A DNA stretch of 19,572 bases. It comes from Candidatus Omnitrophota bacterium (GTDB lineage: Bacteria > Omnitrophota > Koll11 > JAHIPI01). Each line of letters begins with the position of its first letter. The stretch's first letter is position 1. A model generated the notes under the pieces. It saw only the letters and a program-made list of their open reading frames with translations. It did not search any database and had not been told where the DNA came from. Below, piece after piece: positions 8,097-15,694 of this stretch. The DNA lies in NCBI GenBank assembly GCA_028718265.1, contig JAQUMG010000011.1, positions 1 through 19,572 on the forward strand. The letters are read 5' to 3'. The position numbers and the translations under genes are program-made.

Positions 8097-8899
8097 ATAT
8101 AGGGAATCAAATCTCAAAACTTTTCAGAAAAAAGAAAGTGGCGCTGGTCCTGGGCGGCGGTTCGGCCAGAGGCATGGCCCACATAGGCGTACTTAAGGTA
8201 TTTCAGAAAGAAAATATAAAGTTTGACCTCATAGTGGGTACAAGTATAGGTGCTTTCATCGGCGCTTATTACGCACTGGGGAAAGATATTAGAGGGGCCG
8301 AAGAGATGGCCCTCAAGTTCAATGTAAACGAAAACCTGGACTTGCTCATACCGCCTACTATGGGAATAATAAAAGGCAACCGTATCCACCACTTAATAAA
8401 ATCAATGCTGGATAACAAGATGTTCTCAGACGCAAAAACACCTTTTGCCGTTGTGGCGGCTGACATAGAAAACGGCGAAGAAGTAGTATTTACCGAGGGG
8501 CCCCTGTCCGATGCCGTCCGGGTCAGCTGTTCATACCCCGGCATATTCGTCCCGCAACGCATAGACGGCAAATTATTGGTCGACGGCGGAATATTGAATA
8601 CCGTACCCGTAAGCGTGGCACGGCGCATGGGAGCCGATATTGTAGTAGCGGTAGACGTCGGTTTCTGCGTACAGGCAGGGGAAATAAAGAATATTTTCGG
8701 TATTATTTTTCAAACTTATCAGATCATGGGAGACGAATTAAACCGCTATCAGTCGCAGCAGGCCGACATCGTACTGCGGCCGAATCTCGCAGGAATAGAC
8801 CAGCTGGCTTTTACAAAAGCAAAAATGGCGATCGAAAGCGGCGAAGTGATAGCTGTCGAAAAACTTCCGGAAATAAAGCGAAAATTAAACGTACGATAA
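8093..8899 (+). CDS. Patatin-like phospholipase (RssA/YchK type)
   Basis: A 268-residue cytoplasmic patatin domain with no signal peptide. The oxyanion loop is LGGGSARGMAHIG (20-32), the nucleophile is S51 in VGTSIG, and the dyad aspartate is D164 in VDGG. This is the Ser-Asp lipase layout of the RssA/YchK group. Likely activity: release of acyl chains from phospholipids or lysolipids at the inner face of the membrane. The ATG overlaps the Memo stop (ATGA), so the two are translationally coupled. The substrate is unknown. Confidence 0.92.
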   Translation: MNIGNQISKLFRKKKVALVLGGGSARGMAHIGVLKVFQKENIKFDLIVGTSIGAFIGAYYALGKDIRGAEEMALKFNVNENLDLLIPPTMGIIKGNRIHHLIKSMLDNKMFSDAKTPFAVVAADIENGEEVVFTEGPLSDAVRVSCSYPGIFVPQRIDGKLLVDGGILNTVPVSVARRMGADIVVAVDVGFCVQAGEIKNIFGIIFQTYQIMGDELNRYQSQQADIVLRPNLAGIDQLAFTKAKMAIESGEVIAVEKLPEIKRKLNVR

Positions 8900-8919
8900 G
8901 AATCGGCGAAAGGAGAGAA

Positions 8920-9198
8920 ATGGATAACGGTGAAAAGGAAAAGAAAGCGATGATACCCGACTTCAGCCTTTTTATTTCCAGCCTGTCAATGCAGGCATTA
9001 ATATTACTGGGCGAGATAGACAGTCCGTTCACTCATAAAAAAGAAGAAAACCTGGACCAGGCTAAATATGTTATAGACACCATCGCCATGCTAAAAGACA
9101 AAACCAACGGCAACTTGACGGATGACGAAATAAGTGTTATTGACAATATACTCTATGAGCTCAGAATGAAATATACTGCGAAGAGCGGAAGGTTATAA
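8920..9198 (+). CDS. DUF1844 family small protein
   Basis: A 92-residue acidic protein of unknown function. The stretch PDFSLFISSLSMQALILLGE (13-32), then NLDQAKYVIDTIAMLKDKT and NLTDDEISVIDNILYELRMKY, is the DUF1844 pattern: a compact helical domain with a hydrophobic first helix. There is no signal peptide. A strong ribosome-binding site, AAAGGAGAG, lies just upstream of ATG 8920. It sits 20 bases after the patatin gene and 3 bases before rmuC. No role can be assigned from the sequence; its position between a lipase and RmuC is only context. Confidence 0.85.
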   Translation: MDNGEKEKKAMIPDFSLFISSLSMQALILLGEIDSPFTHKKEENLDQAKYVIDTIAMLKDKTNGNLTDDEISVIDNILYELRMKYTAKSGRL

Positions 9199-9201
9199 AT
9201 T

Positions 9202-10242
9202 ATGAATGCTTTGGGAGTATGGGTAATTGTAGCGATATTCGGCATCGTTTTTTTAATCGTGCAGCTTGCATTTCATTTTTCAAAACACGTAAAAATGATA
9301 AGCGGTGACGTATCGGAACAATTAAAGCTGATAAACGATAATCTGCGTTCCCATTTTGTTGACAGCTCAAAATTAATCCAGGACGCGAATCAGCACATGG
9401 GCACGCGGTTAGATAACGCAGCCAGGGTTGTCAGCGACGTAAAAGAGCACTTAGGCAGGCTGGAGGAATCAAGCCGGCGGCTTTACGAAATCGGAAAAGA
9501 CATATCAAGCCTGCAGGACCTGCTTCGCTCGCCGAAGATCAGGGGCGGAATAGGGGAATATATCCTTGAGGACCTCCTGAGCCAAATACTGCCGAAACAG
9601 TATTATTCCCTTCAGCACGAATTCAAGAGTAAGGAAAAAGTTGACGCGGTAATCCGGCTGAGCGGAGGCATGGTGCCTGTTGACGCCAAGTTCCCGCTTG
9701 AAAATTTCAGGCGGATGCTCGATTCAAAAGAAGATAAAGAACGATCGGCCCTGCGAAAACTTTTCACTACGGATATTAAAAACCACATAAAAAAGATATC
9801 GGAAAAATACATACTTCCGGGCGAAGGGACTTTCGACTTCGCATTGATGTATATACCCGCTGAGAACGTATACTACGAAACCATAATTAAAGACGAAAAG
9901 GTCGAGGGGGATACGGGGATATTCCAATACTCAAGCTCAAAAAAGGTCATACCTGTTTCTCCGGCTAGTTTCTACGCCTATCTTATGGTAATCGTCATGG
10001 GGCTAAAGGGTATGGTCATTGAAAAACGCGCAAAAGACATTATGACGGACCTTACGCGTATGAGGGGAGAATTTGACAAGTTTTCCGACGATTTCGTAAA
10101 AGTAGGCAGACACATCGACAACGCAAAAACGGCGCATATTGACAGCGAGAAACACCTTATCAAGATAAGCGACAGACTATCAAGTATGGAATTACCGGAA
10201 ACTGCCCGCGACAGCATGAAAACGATAGAGCACACCGGCTGA
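9202..10242 (+). CDS. rmuC: DNA recombination protein RmuC
   Basis: A 346-residue RmuC protein. One N-terminal membrane helix (about residues 4-27) is followed by a coiled-coil region (about 30-110). The conserved nuclease-like core begins at RSPKIRGGIGEYILEDLL, with KVDAVIRL and VPVDAKFPLENF (about 147-170) giving the D...D-x-K residues of a PD-(D/E)xK-like fold. RmuC limits inversions at short inverted repeats in E. coli; its biochemistry is not settled. The ATG follows the DUF1844 stop by 3 bases, with a GGAAGG site inside that gene. It is the last gene before a 128-base gap holding a new promoter. Confidence 0.92.
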   Translation: MNALGVWVIVAIFGIVFLIVQLAFHFSKHVKMISGDVSEQLKLINDNLRSHFVDSSKLIQDANQHMGTRLDNAARVVSDVKEHLGRLEESSRRLYEIGKDISSLQDLLRSPKIRGGIGEYILEDLLSQILPKQYYSLQHEFKSKEKVDAVIRLSGGMVPVDAKFPLENFRRMLDSKEDKERSALRKLFTTDIKNHIKKISEKYILPGEGTFDFALMYIPAENVYYETIIKDEKVEGDTGIFQYSSSKKVIPVSPASFYAYLMVIVMGLKGMVIEKRAKDIMTDLTRMRGEFDKFSDDFVKVGRHIDNAKTAHIDSEKHLIKISDRLSSMELPETARDSMKTIEHTG

Positions 10243-10307
10243 TATTGTGCCGGCAGATACAGCACTCCGCCCGCCCCGCCAATAAACGCACAAAAGTAAT
10301 GGAGATA

Positions 10308-10336
10308 TTGACTTGCGATATTTTTTGTGCTATAGT
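10308..10336 (+). promoter_or_regulatory. Sigma70-type promoter with extended -10
   Basis: TTGACT at 10308-10313 and TATAGT at 10331-10336 are 17 bases apart. TGC just before the -10 makes an extended -10 element. The predicted start is around 10343, about 28 bases before ATG 10371. It opens the second long transcription unit after rmuC. Further TATAAT hexamers at 10354 and 10359 give an alternative start (see separate entry). Confidence 0.65.
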
Positions 10337-10358
10337 AAAACTTCCAATAACAATATAA

Positions 10359-10370
10359 TATAATAATTTT
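10359..10370 (+). promoter_or_regulatory. Possible leaderless -10 box six bases before ATG
   Basis: TATAAT at 10359-10364 is followed by six bases and then the ATG at 10371. Transcription from this box would begin at or beside the start codon and give a leaderless mRNA, which would explain why no Shine-Dalgarno sequence is visible. No good -35 hexamer lies 16-18 bases upstream, so this is tentative. Confidence 0.35.
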
Positions 10371-11339
10371 ATGAATATAAAAACACTGATATCCGGACTA
10401 ATACGTTTCTTCATAAGCCTCACGCTGATGGCTGCGATACTATACATTATGCGCGACAGCTTGCCTGGCATGGTGGACACTCTTAAGCACACGTCACCCT
10501 ATCTGTTTATACTGAGCATGCTGATATTTATTATATCCATAGCCATCGCCTCATTCAGGCTGCGTATCTTGCTGGAGATACAGGGCATCCGGATGACCAC
10601 GATGGATGTTTTTCGCGTAAATCTCATAGGTTATTTCTTCTCTAGTTTTTTGCCTACCTCGGTCGGCGGGGATGTCGTAAAGGCATTTTACATCTCAAAA
10701 GAAAGCAAAAAAAATATGCAGGCGTATACCTCGGTTTTCCTTGATAGATTTCTGGGGATGTTCACTATATTCCTGATAGCCATGGCAGCGATTTTTTTAG
10801 TTCAAGATACGTCCGGCCTTAATCTTATATGGTTCCTGCCGGTATTCGTAGCGTTAAGCCTGATATTTATCGCCGTTTTATATAACAAGACGCTGGCTAA
10901 AAAGTTTTTACCGATAATAAGTTTCGTAATACCGTCCAAGTTCCAGCAGGAAATGCGAAATGTTTACAATGCGATGCACGGCTACAAGCATCACGGAAAA
11001 GCAATGGCCGTTTGTTTTGCCCTGTCGATAATAGGACAGGTGGTAGGTTTTTCAGCAATATATTTCCTGGCATCAGGAATTAAGTCGTACATACCTATGA
11101 CACTGACTCTATTGGTCATGCCGGTTGCAGCCATAGTAGGCATGCTGCCTTCAATAAACGGCATAGGGCCAAGAGAAATGTCGATAGTAATAATGCTGCG
11201 GCAGTTTACCGGAGCAAGCGCGGCCGGCGCTATCGCATTTCTGTGGCTGGGTGCACTTTTACTGACTTCTTTACTTGGTGGCATCGTCTATATGTTTATG
11301 GGTCATTACAAAATAAATATCGCAAATTTGTCTGAATAA
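10371..11339 (+). CDS. UPF0104/lysylphosphatidylglycerol synthase TM-like membrane protein
   Basis: A 322-residue polytopic inner-membrane protein with roughly seven or eight hydrophobic segments, the first at about residues 8-27 and the second at about 38-58. The motif SFFLPTSVGGDVVKAFYIS near residue 92 and the C-terminal NGIGPRE (263-269) are characteristic of the UPF0104/YbhN group, which equals the flippase-like membrane part of MprF without its aminoacyl-transferase domain. Relatives are proposed to move lipids or polyprenyl-linked sugars; no substrate can be named here. There is no ribosome-binding site before the ATG. It is the first gene of the downstream unit and is separated from aroQ by a palindromic spacer. 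Confidence 0.83.
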   Translation: MNIKTLISGLIRFFISLTLMAAILYIMRDSLPGMVDTLKHTSPYLFILSMLIFIISIAIASFRLRILLEIQGIRMTTMDVFRVNLIGYFFSSFLPTSVGGDVVKAFYISKESKKNMQAYTSVFLDRFLGMFTIFLIAMAAIFLVQDTSGLNLIWFLPVFVALSLIFIAVLYNKTLAKKFLPIISFVIPSKFQQEMRNVYNAMHGYKHHGKAMAVCFALSIIGQVVGFSAIYFLASGIKSYIPMTLTLLVMPVAAIVGMLPSINGIGPREMSIVIMLRQFTGASAAGAIAFLWLGALLLTSLLGGIVYMFMGHYKINIANLSE

Positions 11340-11343
11340 TAAA

Positions 11344-11390
11344 GTCCCTCGACAGGCTCGGGACGATTCGTAACGAACACTGGAGGGTGA
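11344..11390 (+). repeat. Palindromic REP-like spacer before aroQ
   Basis: This 47-base gap is full of inverted repeats. CCCTC at 11346-11350 pairs with GAGGG at 11383-11387. Within it CC-CGA (with a bulge) pairs with TCG-GG around a CAGGC loop at about 11347-11362. TTCGTAACGAA at 11367-11377 is an odd-centred perfect palindrome. The composition resembles the short CGACAGGCTC-type intergenic repeats seen in many bacterial genomes. I see no second copy in the window. There is no T-tract, so it is not a standard intrinsic terminator, though it could affect mRNA ends. Confidence 0.5.
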
Positions 11391-11407
11391 ATCGGAGGAC
11401 AAGAAAA

Positions 11408-11848
11408 ATGGTTAAAATCCTTGTAATACACGGCCCTAATTTGAATCTGCTGGGCGAGCGGGAAGTGGATATTTACGGCAAAACCGATTTAAAATCTATA
11501 AACGCGGCGATATTAAAAAAAGCAAAGTCGCTTAAGGCCGATGTCGAGTTTTTCCAGTCTATTCATGAAGGCGAGATAGTGGAGGTTATCGGAAAAGCGC
11601 GCGGGAAATTCGACGTCATAGTCATAAATCCGGCCGCCTATACGCATACAAGCGTCGCTATACGCGATGCGATAAGCGCCGTACAGGTTCCTACTATAGA
11701 GGTTCATCTGTCTAATATTTACGCCCGGGAAGAGTTTAGGCAAAAGTCATTAATTTCACCCGTAGCCAAAGGCATTATCAGCGGTTTCGGAACAGACAGT
11801 TACCTCCTTGGCATTGAAGCAGCAGCTGCCATAGGCAAGAAGGATTAA
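11408..11848 (+). CDS. aroQ: 3-dehydroquinate dehydratase, type II
   Basis: A 146-residue type II dehydroquinase of standard length, the third step of the shikimate pathway. IHGPNLNLLGERE (7-19) opens the fold with R18, and Y23 in DIYG is the catalytic tyrosine. INPAAYTHTS (73-82) and EVHLSN with H100 plus R111 bind substrate. The usual QSNHEG block reads Q50-S-I52-HEG here, so the normally conserved Asn is Ile. GGAGGA at 11394-11399 followed by ATG 11408 fixes the start; the frame is also open from GTG 11387 but that start is unsupported. It is the first gene of the aroQ-pepP-efp-acc block. Other shikimate genes are not in the window. Confidence 0.95.
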   Translation: MVKILVIHGPNLNLLGEREVDIYGKTDLKSINAAILKKAKSLKADVEFFQSIHEGEIVEVIGKARGKFDVIVINPAAYTHTSVAIRDAISAVQVPTIEVHLSNIYAREEFRQKSLISPVAKGIISGFGTDSYLLGIEAAAAIGKKD

Positions 11849-11856
11849 ATTAAAAG

Positions 11857-12933
11857 ATGCGCCATCGAAAAAGACTTAACGCGCTTATAAAAAAGATCGA
11901 AGCGGCTAAAATCGATGCGCTGCTCGTCACTAAAAAGGAAAATATTTTTTATCTGACGTCCTTTTCGTCCGACAGCGCCGCACTGCTCATAGGCCCGAGG
12001 AAAAGCTTTGCGATAACCGATTCAAGATATGCCGAAGCCGCAGGTAATCAGATCCCGCGCGGTTTTGAATTAATTGTTCTAAGTGATACGCTGAATACTT
12101 TTGCGAAGGCGATAGCCGCCGTCGCGGGCAGGAGAAAGTTAAAAAAGGTAGGATTTGAATCACGCGCGGTGACATTTGCTCAGTACCACAATACAAAACT
12201 TACCATGGGAAACCGGGCACTGGTTCCCACCCGGGATATAGTTGAATCGCTAAGAGAGATAAAAGACGCGGGTGAAATTGCGGACTTACAAAAGGCTCTG
12301 GCAATAACAAAAGAGACGCTAAAGGAGCTGAAGCGCCTCCTTAAACCGCAATTGACAGAATCAGCGGTACTGCGTTACATCAAAGGGGCATTCATTGAAA
12401 AGGGGGCGGAAGGAACTGCATTTGAGCCCATAGTAGCCACTCAGCCAGGCGCCTCGCAACCGCATTACCAGGCTGCGGCCAATAGAAAATTAGGAAACAA
12501 TAAACCTATACTAATCGATATGGGTGCCGTGTACGGAGGGTACAATTCCGACTTGACAAGGATATGCGTATTGGGTAAAATAAACACTAAATTTACACGA
12601 TTATATAAGATATTATTAGATGCTCAGCGTAAGGCAATAGACCTCATAAGACCCGGCGTAAAAATATCCGCCATTGATGATGCAGCCAGGCAATATATTG
12701 CCGATAAAGGGTTTGGAAAATTTTTCGGCCATTCATTAGGCCATGGAATAGGGCTGGAAATTCACGAAAGTCCCACCATAACCCATAGAAACAGCGGCGT
12801 GCTGGAAGCGGGCATGATTTTTACAATAGAACCGGGCATATACCTGCCCGGTTACGGAGGCCTAAGGATAGAAGATACTATCCAGGTTACAAAAGAAGGG
12901 CACAGGGTATTAACGGATGATATCGATAAATGA
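11857..12933 (+). CDS. pepP: M24 Xaa-Pro aminopeptidase
   Basis: A 358-residue creatinase/prolidase-fold peptidase. The N-terminal domain (1-125) resembles creatinase_N, with a substrate-side loop LVTKKENIFYLTSF. The C-terminal pita-bread domain has a complete two-metal site: D221 (LIDMG), D232 (YNSDLTR, 11 residues later as in E. coli PepP), H296 (GHGIG), E325 (TIEPGIY) and E339 (RIEDT). It removes N-terminal residues before proline, or splits X-Pro dipeptides; the two cannot be separated by sequence alone. It starts 8 bases after aroQ and overlaps efp by 17 bases. In Firmicutes a homologue sits in the same place between aroQ and efp. Confidence 0.92.
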   Translation: MRHRKRLNALIKKIEAAKIDALLVTKKENIFYLTSFSSDSAALLIGPRKSFAITDSRYAEAAGNQIPRGFELIVLSDTLNTFAKAIAAVAGRRKLKKVGFESRAVTFAQYHNTKLTMGNRALVPTRDIVESLREIKDAGEIADLQKALAITKETLKELKRLLKPQLTESAVLRYIKGAFIEKGAEGTAFEPIVATQPGASQPHYQAAANRKLGNNKPILIDMGAVYGGYNSDLTRICVLGKINTKFTRLYKILLDAQRKAIDLIRPGVKISAIDDAARQYIADKGFGKFFGHSLGHGIGLEIHESPTITHRNSGVLEAGMIFTIEPGIYLPGYGGLRIEDTIQVTKEGHRVLTDDIDK

Positions 12934-13474
12934 AATAAAGAACGGCTTGTTTATTAAGCTTGAGGGTGAATTATATGTCGTAGTAGAGGCAGAGCCTTAT
13001 AAGCCCGGTAAAGGCGGAGCATTGATGAGGACTAAGCTCAGGAATTTCAAAACAGGCTCAACGCTTGACCGCACATTCAGATCAGCCGATACGATAGAGG
13101 ATGTATACATCGAAGAAAAAACATACCAATATCTCTACGGCGCCGACGGGCAGTATCATTTTATGGATACTGAAACTTACGAACAAATATCGCTTTCCGA
13201 GCTGGTAGTCGGGGATGCAAAAAATTTTCTGAAAGAAAATATTGAGGTCGGGGCTTCCATGTACGAAGGCAAGATTCTACACATAAAGCTTCCGTTGTTT
13301 ATGAAATATAAAGTGGTGGAAACGGAACTGGGGGCGCGGGGTGATACGGTCAAGGCAGGCACCAAAAGCGCTAAAATAGAGACCGGGGCCACAGTCCAGG
13401 TCCCGCTTTTCATAAGTAACGGGGAGATTATAACGATAGACACTCGTACCGGAAAATATACTGGCCGCGCGTAA
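12917..13474 (+). CDS. efp: Elongation factor P
   Basis: A 185-residue EF-P with the three expected beta-barrel domains: KOW-like N domain (1-64), OB domain (about 67-125) and C-terminal domain ending VPLFISNGEIITIDTRTGKY. The tip loop YKPGKGGA places K32 at the position modified in EF-P proteins, so this is a lysine-type, not arginine-type, factor. EF-P rescues ribosomes stalled on polyproline runs. No modifying enzyme gene (EpmA/EpmB or EarP) is in the window. The ATG lies inside the end of pepP, giving a 17-base overlap. Confidence 0.97.
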   Translation: MISINEIKNGLFIKLEGELYVVVEAEPYKPGKGGALMRTKLRNFKTGSTLDRTFRSADTIEDVYIEEKTYQYLYGADGQYHFMDTETYEQISLSELVVGDAKNFLKENIEVGASMYEGKILHIKLPLFMKYKVVETELGARGDTVKAGTKSAKIETGATVQVPLFISNGEIITIDTRTGKYTGRA

Positions 13475-13503
13475 AAAAACTAAAAATAAGAAGAGGGGCT
13501 TTT

Positions 13504-13965
13504 ATGAATATCAAAGAAATAAAAGAAGTAATTAATCTTATGAACGAAAACGGCCTTTCCGAGATAGAGCTAGAAAAAGACGGCCTAAAAATCCGTATTA
13601 AGAAAGGTGCTGCGGGCGGGGCGGAGAGTGTCGTCGTGGACGAAATAACGCAAAGAAGTGCATCCACACCGAGCGCTAAGCAGGTCCAAGCCGAACAGCC
13701 TGCGATGCCTCCTAAATCCAAAAATCTCGAAATAAAATCGCCTATGGTCGGCACTTTTTATAAAGCACCCTCTCCGGATTCCCCGCCTTTCATTAAAGTC
13801 GGCGATAATGTCGATGTGGGGCAAGTGGTGTGCATAATCGAGGCGATGAAGCTGATGAACGAAATCAAATCAGAGGTAAAAGGAAAAATTGCTGCTGTCC
13901 TCGTTGAGAATGCGGATCCCGTAGAATTTGGCCAGACCTTATTTTTAGTCGAACCGCTTGTTTAG
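13504..13965 (+). CDS. accB: Acetyl-CoA carboxylase biotin carboxyl carrier protein
   Basis: A 153-residue BCCP. An N-terminal helix (MNIKEIKEVINLMNENGL) with the usual EIELEKDGLKIRIKK strand leads to a Ala/Pro-rich linker (about 45-75), then a biotinyl domain. The attachment site is EAMKLMNE with biotinyl K116. The PMVGTFY-APSP segment before it is typical of AccB. It carries the carboxyl group between AccC and the AccAD carboxyltransferase in fatty-acid initiation. A good AAGAAGAGGGG site precedes the ATG. accC follows after 11 bases. accA and accD are not in the window. Confidence 0.97.
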   Translation: MNIKEIKEVINLMNENGLSEIELEKDGLKIRIKKGAAGGAESVVVDEITQRSASTPSAKQVQAEQPAMPPKSKNLEIKSPMVGTFYKAPSPDSPPFIKVGDNVDVGQVVCIIEAMKLMNEIKSEVKGKIAAVLVENADPVEFGQTLFLVEPLV

Positions 13966-13976
13966 CAGGAGATGTA

Positions 13977-15329
13977 ATGTTCTCGAAAATTCTGATTGCA
14001 AATAGAGGGGAAATAGCGCTGAGAATAATCCGCGCCTGTAAGGAAATGGGAATCAAGACCGTTGCGGTCTATTCGGAAGCAGATGTTGAGTCGCCGCACG
14101 TCAAGTTTGCCGATGAGGCGGTATGCATAGGCGAAGCGCAGAGCGCCAAAAGCTATCTTAACATCCCGGCAATTATAAGCGCCGCAGAAATTACGGATGT
14201 CGAAGCAATTCATCCCGGCTACGGTTTTCTTGCAGAAGATGCTCATTTCGCTGAAATATGCCAGTCCTGCCAGATCAAGTTTATAGGGCCGTCCCCGGAA
14301 AGCATACGTCTCATGGGCGACAAGCTTGCTGCAAAAAATACGGTAAAGCGCGTAGGGCTTCCCGTAGTCCCGGGTACAGACAAAGTGGTCACAACGAAAG
14401 AAGACGCGCTTAAAATAGCGAATAAGCTGAAATATCCTGTTATCGTAAAGGCCGCGGCAGGCGGAGGCGGAAAAGGCATGCGAGTCTGCCATAACGATGT
14501 ACGACTGGTAAGCGCCATTCTTACCGCTCAGCGCGAAGCCGAAGTTTCTTTCGGAAATCCCGATATTTACATTGAAAAATATATAGAAAAGCCCCGCCAC
14601 ATCGAAATACAGCTTTTAGGGGACACTTACGGCCATGTCATCTCTCTCGGCGAGCGCGACTGCACCATCCAAAGACGGCATCAGAAATTAATCGAAGAGA
14701 CGCCCTCTCCGGCGGTAAATGAGAAACTGCGCAAGCGAATGTGCGAGCTTGCTGTAAAAGCGGCAAAAAGCGTTAATTACTACAGCGCCGGAACAATAGA
14801 ATTCCTTCTCGATAAAAACGGCGAATTTTATTTTATGGAAATGAATACGCGAATACAGGTGGAACATCCCGTAACGGAAATGGTAACCGGCCTCGACCTG
14901 ATAAAGGAGCAGATAAACATAGCCAGCGGCAGAAGGATTTCGCTCAAACAGGAAGAGATAAAGATTAACGGATGGGCAATGGAAGCACGCATCTATGCTG
15001 AGGATCCCGACAATAACTTCATGCCGTCACCCGGTAAAATAACAGAATACGAACCACCCGGCGGCCGCGGCGTACGCCTGGATACGCACGTTCATGCGGG
15101 ATATAATATATCGCCATATTACGATTCGATGATCGGCAAACTGATAACTTACGGCAAGTCACGAAAAGAAGCTATCGATATAATGAGAAGGGCGCTCGAC
15201 GAATATACGATAAAACCGATAAAAACCACGATACCGCTTCTCAGGAACATCTTTAAAAACCCGCTTTTTATAAAAGGCGACATCTCGACCGATTTCTTAA
15301 ACAGCCTGGAGGAGGAACAGAAACTATGA
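13977..15329 (+). CDS. accC: Acetyl-CoA carboxylase biotin carboxylase subunit
   Basis: A 450-residue ATP-grasp biotin carboxylase, full length. The glycine-rich ATP loop AAAGGGGKGM covers residues 159-168. EMNTRIQVEHPVTE carries E288, N290 and R292, in the same numbering as the E. coli enzyme, and HIEIQLLGD plus GERDCTIQRRHQK are present. It carboxylates biotin on AccB using ATP and bicarbonate. AGGAG lies just upstream of the ATG. The stop overlaps the next gene by 4 bases (ATGA), tying it to the Asp23-family protein. Confidence 0.98.
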   Translation: MFSKILIANRGEIALRIIRACKEMGIKTVAVYSEADVESPHVKFADEAVCIGEAQSAKSYLNIPAIISAAEITDVEAIHPGYGFLAEDAHFAEICQSCQIKFIGPSPESIRLMGDKLAAKNTVKRVGLPVVPGTDKVVTTKEDALKIANKLKYPVIVKAAAGGGGKGMRVCHNDVRLVSAILTAQREAEVSFGNPDIYIEKYIEKPRHIEIQLLGDTYGHVISLGERDCTIQRRHQKLIEETPSPAVNEKLRKRMCELAVKAAKSVNYYSAGTIEFLLDKNGEFYFMEMNTRIQVEHPVTEMVTGLDLIKEQINIASGRRISLKQEEIKINGWAMEARIYAEDPDNNFMPSPGKITEYEPPGGRGVRLDTHVHAGYNISPYYDSMIGKLITYGKSRKEAIDIMRRALDEYTIKPIKTTIPLLRNIFKNPLFIKGDISTDFLNSLEEEQKL

Positions 15330-15685
15330 ACACCGGATATGAAAATATAAATCTCGGAGATATACGAGTAGATAACGAAGTCATAAAGAATATCTCTGTC
15401 AAAGCAGCCACCGAAGTCCAGGGGGTCTATGAAATACGAAAGGGTCGCATACGGGAGTCATGGAATATGCTGACAGGCAAGGCTCCGGCAATGGGAGCAA
15501 AACTGGAATTTCGTAATAACCGCGATCTCAAAATAAAATTAGATCTGCTTGTCGAATACGGCGTCAACATCACCGATGCTGCGGCCGCAGTGCAGGAAAA
15601 CGTGAAAAAAGCCGTGGAGTACATGACGGGTCTTAGCGTCGTTAATGTGACGGTCAATATCATCGGAATGCATATCAGAAAATAA
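15326..15685 (+). CDS. Asp23/Gls24 family envelope stress response protein (YqhY-like)
   Basis: A 119-residue Asp23/Gls24-family protein. The pattern GDIRVDNEVIKNISVKAATEVQGV (12-35) is the conserved first half. LDLLVEYGVNITDAAAAVQENVKKAVEYMTGLSVVNVTVNIIG (about 72-115) is the conserved second half. In Firmicutes, Asp23 is a membrane-associated stress protein, and the accBC-linked member YqhY affects lipid synthesis. Its start overlaps accC by 4 bases and the AmaP-type anchor follows 9 bases after, so it is probably both linked to fatty-acid initiation and held at the membrane. Confidence 0.92.
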   Translation: MNTGYENINLGDIRVDNEVIKNISVKAATEVQGVYEIRKGRIRESWNMLTGKAPAMGAKLEFRNNRDLKIKLDLLVEYGVNITDAAAAVQENVKKAVEYMTGLSVVNVTVNIIGMHIRK

Positions 15686-15694
15686 GGGGGAGAC

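Noticed and set aside
10235..10265. Hairpin CCGGC/GCCGG after rmuC as a terminator
   Set aside because: The stem is only 5 bp with a 9-base loop and no T-tract follows.
11387..11407. GTG start for aroQ
   Set aside because: GGAGGA at 11394 lies inside this extension and fits ATG 11408, which also matches the usual N-terminus.
13962..14600. Long antisense frame opposite accC (about 212 codons)
   Set aside because: It is a shadow of a clearly real gene, with no ribosome-binding site and no recognisable domain.
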